Source: Rhynchopus sp. YZ270_cl-10 (lineage: Eukaryota > Euglenozoa > Diplonemea > Diplonemida > Diplonemidae). Taken from it: a stretch of DNA of 64,000 nt. Below the pieces are notes generated by a model, which worked only from the letters and a program-made list of their open reading frames with translations, was not told the DNA's origin and ran no database searches. The stretch covers positions 806,001-870,000 of the forward strand of contig OZ037841.1 in NCBI GenBank assembly GCA_964035575.1. The letters are read 5' to 3'. This document shows, in pieces, positions 58,556 to 64,000 of the stretch. The position numbers were made by a program, and so were the translations under genes. How positions within the stretch are numbered: the stretch's first letter is position 1; every line of letters starts with the position of its first letter.

Positions 58556-60014
58556 ATGTTGAGTTGGGTGAAAAGCCAAGCCTCTGAGGTCTCCTCCGCC
58601 CTGGGGCGTGACCTGGCGGAATTCGCCGACGTTGTTTCGAAGGACACACAGTTCATCATTGAGCGCATAGAGGGTGACGCAAGCCCGGAGCTTGTTAGTG
58701 AAATCGAACAGCTTGAAAACACCCTAGCGACCTACGTAGAGCCTATCGACGTTGAATCCGCTGCATACAAACGTTGGCTTGAAAGCTCGAAGTACTCCTT
58801 GGAAGCTGCGTCCAGTGAGATTGACACTGTTCTCAAAACACGAACCTCAGTGGCAACATACTATGATGAGCTGGTAGGTGATGATTTGTCAGAGGAGGAC
58901 TTCTGGTTGAGGTATTTCTTCCGCCTGCAGGAGGTAAAGGAGCGTACGGCAAAGAGAAAGCTGTTGGATACCATTGACCAGCAGCAGACGCAGCAGTCTG
59001 TGGAGGATGAGTGGGGTGCCTGTATGGACACAGAGCATGATGTTGACGCTGTGCGTGCGATGTTGGCAGAATCGAGAGGAGAATGCAGTACATTGAAGGC
59101 GCGGGTATGCAAAATATGAGGGCATTTTCCCTCCAGATACTGTGTGAATTGTGATCAAAAAAAAACGTGACTTTATGTCCATGAGAGGCTGAAGTTTTCT
59201 GATAAACTGTTCACAAGAGGGCTTTGTATTCGTTTTTGTTTCAATACTTTGCTCCAACAAAGTGGAGGTGCGTCGCACAAAAAAGATATGCAGCAATCAG
59301 CTTTAGTTGTCACATTAAATGTACCTCGTCTTTAGTTTTTTTTACCCCCCTCTTTAGGAGGTATAGGGTTTAAGGTGTATTACTTTAGGATTCACACCCA
59401 TCCTCGCTATGCACGCTGGCGGACATGCCTTCAGTGTACGTAAGGGTGGGGAGAGAGAGAGAGAAAGAGCGGGCAAAGTCAAGAACACCATATTCACAAA
59501 ATATGCAAATCACCTCCTCCCCCCCATCTTCAAACCCCAACGTTCCATCGCGATAACAATGGCAAAATATACGACACATTCATCTTACAAATTGTACACT
59601 AACATCCCCCCACTAACCCACTCTTCTCCCCCTCCTCAGGTACGAGAACTCGAGGCTGAGGTGGCGGCACTTAAAAAGCAGCAGGGGGCTAGCGAGAAGG
59701 GGGCAGTGACTTCCACTTCCACCCCCACCCCTACCCTGACAGCAGCAGAGGGGGCAGAGAAGGCGGACATCACCACCACCACGACGACCACACACATAGA
59801 CACAACATCCCCTGAGGTACAGACAGACACACCTGAGGAGGGCGTACCAGCACCATCGCCATCAGCAGCTCCACCGTCGCCAGCGTGCGAGGAGGCAGGA
59901 AGCGAGGTTGTTGATGTATGCCCTGATGGCACACCGATCGCATGTGGTACAGAGACAAACACCACACCTGCAAAAGACGAGAAGAAAGAGTGGGAGGCGC
60001 TGGCAGAGTGGTAA
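58556..60014 (+). CDS. BSD-domain protein (BSDC1-like), two exons
   Basis: Exons 58556-59104 and 59640-60014 give 307 residues. The intron is 535 bp, phase 0, with a GTATGC donor and a CCTCAG acceptor. The N terminus (LGRDLAEFADVVSKDT) matches the BSDC1 family start. The BSD domain at about 66-130 has its hallmark adjacent Phe-Trp in EEDFWLRYFF (116-117). Exon 2 opens with a coiled coil (VRELEAEVAALKKQQ), continues into a Thr/Ser/Pro/Glu-rich disordered region, and ends EWEALAEW. BSD domains are three-helix modules found in TFIIH p62, synapse-associated proteins and BSDC1. BSDC1's exact role is not settled, so membrane trafficking or transcription remain open. Confidence 0.85.
59204..59231 (+). 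repeat. Dispersed element family A, fragment
   Basis: AACTGTTCACAAGAGGGC, then TTTGTATTCG. Confidence 0.55.
59394..59466 (+). repeat. 73-bp perfect repeat, copy 2
   Basis: Identical to 58119-58191. It lies within the intron of the BSDC1-like gene. Confidence 0.95.
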
Positions 60015-60190
60015 GTTTATAGAGCGAAAGAGAGAGAGAGAGAGCATTGGATGGAGAAAAAGGGGAAGGAGGTAGATAAATTGCCCATCATGCAGCTGTA
60101 TTGTGATGTGTATTATGTATGGACAATCAGCAGGGAGGAGGAGGAGGAGGAGGAGGAATGTCTGGAGCAATGATATCCCCCGAATCCATT

Positions 60191-60297
60191 CAGATGTAAA
60201 CCACGAAATGGGTTGTAGGACCGTATGGGGTAGGGGGTCCCGACGGTGTTATGGTCATGCACCAAAAGGTGCACTGTTCATGAGAGAGGCTTTTCCA
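60191..60297 (+). repeat. Dispersed element family F, full copy
   Basis: CAGATGTAAACCACGAAATG, GTTGTAGGACCGTATGG, ACCAAAAGGTGCACTGTTCA, then GAGAGAGGCTTTTCC. The right end is a diverged family A. Confidence 0.75.
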
Positions 60298-60501
60298 GCT
60301 TAGGGAGGTTGGGGAGGTTGTTTAGAATTGGGGATAGGGTAAGGGAAAAAAGAGTGAGTCCTCGGGTAGGTGGGCTCCGTGGGTAGAAGGGGGTGGCGGA
60401 GGGGTGCGATGAAGTGGTTGCGTTTTTTGTGCTTTTGTTGTGGTTGTAAAAAAAATTGCATAGAGTTCCCATGGGGTATTTTTTATGGAAACCGTGTGTG
60501 T

Positions 60502-60597
60502 TAATGAAGTGCGCTCTGGGGGTTCGAAAAGCCACGGAGTACCATGTGCCTGCATCCGTCGATGAACGGTGAGGCATTTGCACTTTCAACTTCTCAT
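60502..60597 (+). repeat. Dispersed element family E, full copy
   Basis: TAATGAAGTGCGCTCTGGG, GGTTCGAAAAGCCACGG, GATGAACGGTGAGGCATTTG, CTTTCAACTTCTCATT. Confidence 0.7.
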
Positions 60598-60614
60598 TAT
60601 TTTTTTCTTTTTCA

Positions 60615-60648
60615 TGTACACTGTCACGAGAGGGCTTTGTATTTCAAG
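60615..60648 (+). repeat. Dispersed element family A
   Basis: TGTACACTGTCACGAGAGGG, then TTTGTATTTCAAG. Confidence 0.75.
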
Positions 60649-61170
60649 TAACAAAAGTTTTTTTGTTGTTTTTTTTTGCACGGTACATTGTTTACATGGT
60701 GGCCAGGTAGCTTTCTGTCCAGATGATGGGGGATGAGGGGTAGGAGGAACTCATGGAGAGAGGTTGCCCTTCCGTCTGCGTGGCATCTTGTTAATCCTTC
60801 CGCCCTCCCTCTTTATTTTTGTTTTGACAAATTGACAACGTACAGACACCACTTGTGTGAACTCCACACTGTTTCTGATTTTTCTTTCTTTTTCTTTTTC
60901 TTTTTTTTGTGTGCAAAATGATAAAGGGGAGAGGTTTGTGATAGCAAATTGAATGTGTGTGCGTCGGTACGCCTTCGCTTTCGTAACTTGCCCGCTACAT
61001 TTTTTGTTTTTGTTTTTTTGTTTTGTTTTTGTTTGTTGTGGATTTGTGACATACATACCAAAGAGAATTCAACAATTTCCTACCCTCACCCTGTAGTGGG
61101 ATCATTTCCCTTTTTTTTTTTTTTTTTTACACATTTTTTTTTTTTGTTTTGTTTTGTTTTTTTGGGCGAT

Positions 61171-61206
61171 TAAGGTGACCTAATCCCGGCTTAGGTTTAC
61201 CACATC
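61171..61206 (+). repeat. Dispersed element family C
   Basis: TAAGGTGACCTAATCCCGGC, TTAGGTTTACC. ACCTAA pairs with TTAGGT, a different stem from the CTAAGC copy. Confidence 0.7.
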
Positions 61207-61221
61207 AACCATTTTTTCTTT

Positions 61222-61256
61222 AGGATAATGCACGAGAGGTACATTCATCTGACAAG
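61222..61256 (+). repeat. Dispersed element family D
   Basis: AATG and CATT flank CACGAGAGGTA, followed by CATCTGACAAG. Confidence 0.6.
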
Positions 61257-61279
61257 CCTTTTTATTCCTCCCTTTTTTC

Positions 61280-61371
61280 AGATGTAAACCACGAAATGGT
61301 TTGGGGGTCCACCCCACGGTGCACCCACCAAAAGGTACACTGTTTTGCGGAGGAGGCTTTTGTGTCTCAAA
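61280..61371 (+). repeat. Dispersed element family F, full copy
   Basis: AGATGTAAACCACGAAATGG, CACCAAAAGGTACACTG, GGAGGAGGCTTTTG, TCTCAAA. Confidence 0.75.
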
Positions 61372-61387
61372 ATAAAATTATCTTCTT

Positions 61388-61432
61388 TTCAGTGCCTGCG
61401 TCCCAGAGGCGTTTTTTTGCAGATGTCAACTT
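61388..61432 (+). repeat. Dispersed element family E, 3' part
   Basis: AGTGCCTGCGTCCCAGAGGC, GTTTTTTTGC, then TGTCAACTTCACTTTC. Confidence 0.6.
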
Positions 61433-61923
61433 CACTTTCGTTTCTGCCTCCCACCGCTTTCATCACACCTTCTCCCCTTTGCTGCCTTCTGCAATAGTGT
61501 AGTGTGAGCGGTACAACACAGCTGCTTGCCACTCTCATGACCCAGAGATTACCATAGAAATAAACAAAAGTTGGTCCCTCCCTCCATATTTTCATTGTCA
61601 AATGTAAACTGCGAACTAGCGAAGCATGCCAGAGATGAGATCTAAAACACGCACGATTTCCCCCCCCATCGCAGTTTCAGTGCTTCAATTTGGCTTCGTC
61701 TTTCTGGCTCAATCAAGAAAGGTTAAAGATCTTTGTCGTTCCGAAAACAAAATAAAACGAGCTCCGTTTCGCCTCCCCACAGCGAAGCTGCTCTCACCAC
61801 CCTTCCCCCCACCAGAAACACACAAAAACCAACACATATTAAAGTAACTCTCCCCTTCGCACCTCCCTTCGAGTTTTTTCCCCCCAACTTTCATTTTCCC
61901 TTCCAAACATTAACCTACACACG

Positions 61924-62472
61924 ATGCACGCTGTTCTTAAGAAGCACCTGATCCACCAGACCTCCCCGGTGTACACTGTGTTGTGGAGCATGTTCATTTA
62001 TTGGTTCTTCGTGATGGTGACGCACTCTGTTTGGAGCTGTGGGGGTTGTATTACAAAGAGCTTAGGGGTGTCTGCGATTGTGGGGTGTGGTTTGAATACC
62101 AACGCATATGCAGGGTCGTCTGCGGATAGCATCTTAGGGTTTCTTAAGATGTCGCCGTTTTCTGTTATGCGGTTTTTTTTGATTCCGTTCTGCGTCGCGT
62201 CGTACAGCGCCATCGTGAACGTCAAGAAGGAGAACTTCACCTACCTCTTCCCCAACGACGGGCCCGACAACTTCACCTACTCAGGCATCGTCGCGGTCAT
62301 GATTGTCGTCTTCATCTGCATCTCACAGCTCATCCACAGAACGCTCAGAGAAGACCCCCCCGCCGAGGAATCTCCCAGCACCACCAACGAAGTCAGCGCC
62401 CCTACCTCCCCTGACCCTGCCCTCGGTGGCGAAAGGGATCTGAAATTGGAGACAATTGTCACAGTGCAGTAG
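61924..62472 (+). CDS. Small three-span membrane protein, unknown family
   Basis: A 182-residue intronless frame starting at 61924 (MHAVLKKHLI). Hydrophobic segments at about 16-34, 79-100 and 118-137 look like membrane helices. Between the first two is a Cys/Gly-rich loop (CGGCITKSLG). Between the last two is a short loop with the same NFTY motif twice (104-107, 116-119). Both are N-glycosylation sequons, which would place that loop in the lumen or outside the cell. The C-terminal 45 residues are Pro/Ser/Glu-rich and probably cytosolic. Codon choice shifts from T-rich in the first half to GC-rich in the second, without a frame break. I do not recognise the family. Confidence 0.7.
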   Translation: MHAVLKKHLIHQTSPVYTVLWSMFIYWFFVMVTHSVWSCGGCITKSLGVSAIVGCGLNTNAYAGSSADSILGFLKMSPFSVMRFFLIPFCVASYSAIVNVKKENFTYLFPNDGPDNFTYSGIVAVMIVVFICISQLIHRTLREDPPAEESPSTTNEVSAPTSPDPALGGERDLKLETIVTVQ

Positions 62473-62785
62473 GGGGTGATGGGTAGGGGGGTGTAATCCG
62501 GTGAAGTAAATGATAGTCATTTTGGGTGGGTCGTGTGGGAGAGGGGGTTTTTCGGGAATCTGTGTGTTGAAAAAAGCAGCTGTGTGTTAAAGCAGAGTAT
62601 AGTCTAAGGGTGGTGTGTGTGTTTGATATCCATAAGGGGAGGGAGGGCTTAGGCAGCAGACAGCGACGAGGGGTCGCTCTTGTGCGCAAGGGGGAGAAAG
62701 GGCATGTGTGGGTGTATGTGCATGTGAACCACGGTCGACGGTTGAAATATATGTTCCAACTGTGAGAGAGTTTCTTGCGTCGTTC

Positions 62786-62820
62786 CGTGTGTGCACAAGA
62801 GGTTGGCATTCATCTCACAA
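62786..62820 (+). repeat. Dispersed element family D
   Basis: CGTGTGTGCACAAGAGG, GGCATTCATCTCACAAG. Confidence 0.6.
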
Positions 62821-63000
62821 GCGTTCCTCTTTTCTTTTCTTTGTGTTTTCATTCGGGGGCTGGTATCGTTGTTACAGTAAGTGGTGTGTCTGCATTGAAC
62901 AACTTCACTTTCTTTTGTACAACTGCGGAAAACCCTTGCTGCAGTTTTTTTGTTTTTGTTTTGTTTGTTTTTCTCCCTTTCCCACCCCCTTTTTTCCACT

Positions 63001-63044
63001 AAGGCGACTAAAAGCAACAAGAGGCTAAGACATCTTGCAAAACT
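63001..63044 (+). repeat. Dispersed element family C, divergent copy
   Basis: AAGGCGACTAAAAGC, AGAGGCTAAGACATC, TTGCAAAAC. Confidence 0.6.
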
Positions 63045-63143
63045 TTATTTTTTTCTCTTCTTCGTGTGTAACGTCTCTCACAACAAAATGTAATGTTGTC
63101 TCGTACAACGCTGGGAATGTGACTGAAAACCACCAGAGTCCTA

Positions 63144-63190
63144 CCAGTGAAGAATTCTTCACTGGAAAAAAGCACCAACCCGCGCGGGTT
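63144..63190. repeat. Two adjacent perfect palindromes
   Basis: CCAGTGAAGAATTCTTCACTGG (63144-63165) is a 22-bp self-complementary site with 11-base arms. AACCCGCGCGGGTT (63177-63190) follows 11 bases later, then a T-run. Confidence 0.8.
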
Positions 63191-63662
63191 CTCTTTTTTT
63201 GCAGAAAAAAAAGACAAAAAACCTGCCGCAGAAACTCTGTGTACAACCACGCGAAGTGCTCGGAAAATAATAGCACTTTATGATTTATGTGTGTTTCGAT
63301 AACTAATAGGGGGTAATTCTTGCGCAGAATATGGCCCCAATTTGTGTGTGTGTGTGCTGTGTATTATGTAGCAACCCGAGGCCGGAACAAGAAGGAGATA
63401 CCCAACCGCCCTACAACTTTTATCTTTTTTTTTGGTGTGTTGTAGCCTCTCTTCCCCCCTGTGGCGCTATCGCATATCTCATACATACACTTTCCCTTTC
63501 CCCGCTTTCCCTTGATAGGGTCAAAGCGACAATTTCCCATTTTTTAAAAGAACTTTTTTTTTTTAACGCTCTGGAGACAGCGCTACGTTATTCAAGTTAC
63601 CCACACAACCTGTACACGACCGTGAAGTAAATGAGTTACCTTGTGGGTTTTCACTGTTGGTT

Positions 63663-63702
63663 TTACAACGGTGAAACTACAAAGCCACAAGTCAATTCAT
63701 TT
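63663..63702 (-). repeat. Inverted copy of the 36903-36942 repeat
   Basis: The reverse complement contains TTGACTTGTGG and CCGTTGTAA in the same order as the first copy. Confidence 0.65.
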
Positions 63703-63870
63703 ATTTCATCGTCGTCTGCGCACCTAATATGAAGTAAATGCTCCTAAGAAAGCAAAGGGGAAAAAAACAAGAGTGATGTCCACAAAATACAATCCGGGGG
63801 TCACATTTAGAATAATCAAATACCAGCTTTCACAGTCTTCAAAGGGCCACGCTTTACCTGACAGCCACTG

Positions 63871-63904
63871 GTATGCACATAAGGCATATTCATCTTTCAA
63901 CTTT
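63871..63904 (+). repeat. Dispersed element family D with TATGC/GCATA stem
   Basis: TATGC and GCATA replace TGTGC and GCACA of the 37195 copy. The tail ATTCATCTTTCAACTTTTC is intact. Confidence 0.75.
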
Positions 63905-63954
63905 TCTTTCCCCCTTTCCCCCATCTGAATTGAAGAGTGTTTCCCCGTTTCCCC

Positions 63955-64000
63955 AAGGTTGACTGAGCATCTCAATGAAGTGACTTAGGTTCTTCCAAAC
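63955..64000 (+). repeat. Dispersed element family C, at window end
   Basis: AAGGTTGACTGAGC, TGACTTAGGTTCTTCCAAAC. It is cut by or ends at the window edge. Confidence 0.55.

Larger units (their letters stand above)
59105..59639 (+). other. Intron of the BSDC1-like gene
   Basis: 535 bp, GTATGC to CTCAG. It carries a family A fragment at 59204-59231 and the second copy of the 73-bp repeat. Its 3' end is a long C/T tract. Confidence 0.88.
60015..61923. other. Spacer between the BSDC1-like and membrane-protein genes
   Basis: It is packed with dispersed elements: F, E and A between 60191 and 60648, then C, D, F and the 3' part of E between 61171 and 61432. A GAG trinucleotide run lies at 60134-60158. 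C/T-rich sequence with CACAG and CCAG at 61780-61815 precedes the next gene. No convincing coding region is seen. Confidence 0.6.
62473..64000. other. Right-end spacer; no gene seen
   Basis: It contains copies of families C and D, the inverted partner of the 36903 repeat, and two perfect palindromes near 63.15 kb. GT-rich runs occur at 62600-62730 and 63337-63360. Longer frames here are homopolymer artefacts. Confidence 0.6.

Overview
The window is nuclear DNA of a eukaryote, most likely a single-celled one. Genes are separated by AT-rich, homopolymer-rich spacers. Three genes carry introns with GT-AG ends (donors all GTATGC), and the recognisable proteins are eukaryotic: SUMO, a THUMPD1/Tan1-like tRNA acetylation adaptor, a phospholipid scramblase, a BSD-domain protein and an MtnB/APIP-type methionine-salvage dehydratase. 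I cannot name the lineage. All eight genes lie on the + strand, and several have a pyrimidine tract ending in AG just before the start codon. That fits unidirectional transcription, perhaps with spliced-leader trans-splicing, but does not prove it.

Positions 1-33212 are one uninterrupted tandem array of exactly 874 monomers of 38 bp, running off the left edge of the window. Every position I checked (10033, 20065, 30021, 33175) is in perfect 38-bp register, so there is no net indel over 33 kb. The monomer has no stop codon in any + frame, so almost the whole array is open in three frames (longest ORF 11,157 codons). Each monomer has an 8-bp dyad symmetry, an ACGCGT palindrome and six CpGs. Higher-order copies of 80, 78 and 72 monomers occur on the left, with looser 105- and 156-monomer spacings on the right. 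The array ends at 33213-33430 in five or so decayed monomers.

From 33431 to 64000 the DNA is mostly single copy. The order of genes is: a protein with two CCCH fingers and an internally duplicated module (34654-35856); 10 kb without a convincing gene; a probable organellar unknown protein (45790-46536); phospholipid scramblase (47222-48187); MtnB/APIP (48442-49511, one intron); SUMO (50943-55674, with a 4.46-kb intron after codon 14); THUMPD1/Tan1 (56498-57427); a BSDC1-like protein (58556-60014, one intron); and a small three-span membrane protein (61924-62472). The genes form no obvious pathway. They are housekeeping functions (methionine salvage, SUMO conjugation, tRNA modification, lipid scrambling, trafficking).

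The spacers and large introns are seeded with at least nine families of short (30-110 bp) dispersed elements. Several contain a small hairpin whose two arms change together between copies, followed by a conserved tail. There is also a 785-bp internally deleted hAT DNA transposon with perfect 12-bp terminal repeats and a perfect 8-bp target duplication, and several foldback or palindromic elements. The strongest candidates for something undescribed are the satellite array and the hairpin-plus-tail element families.
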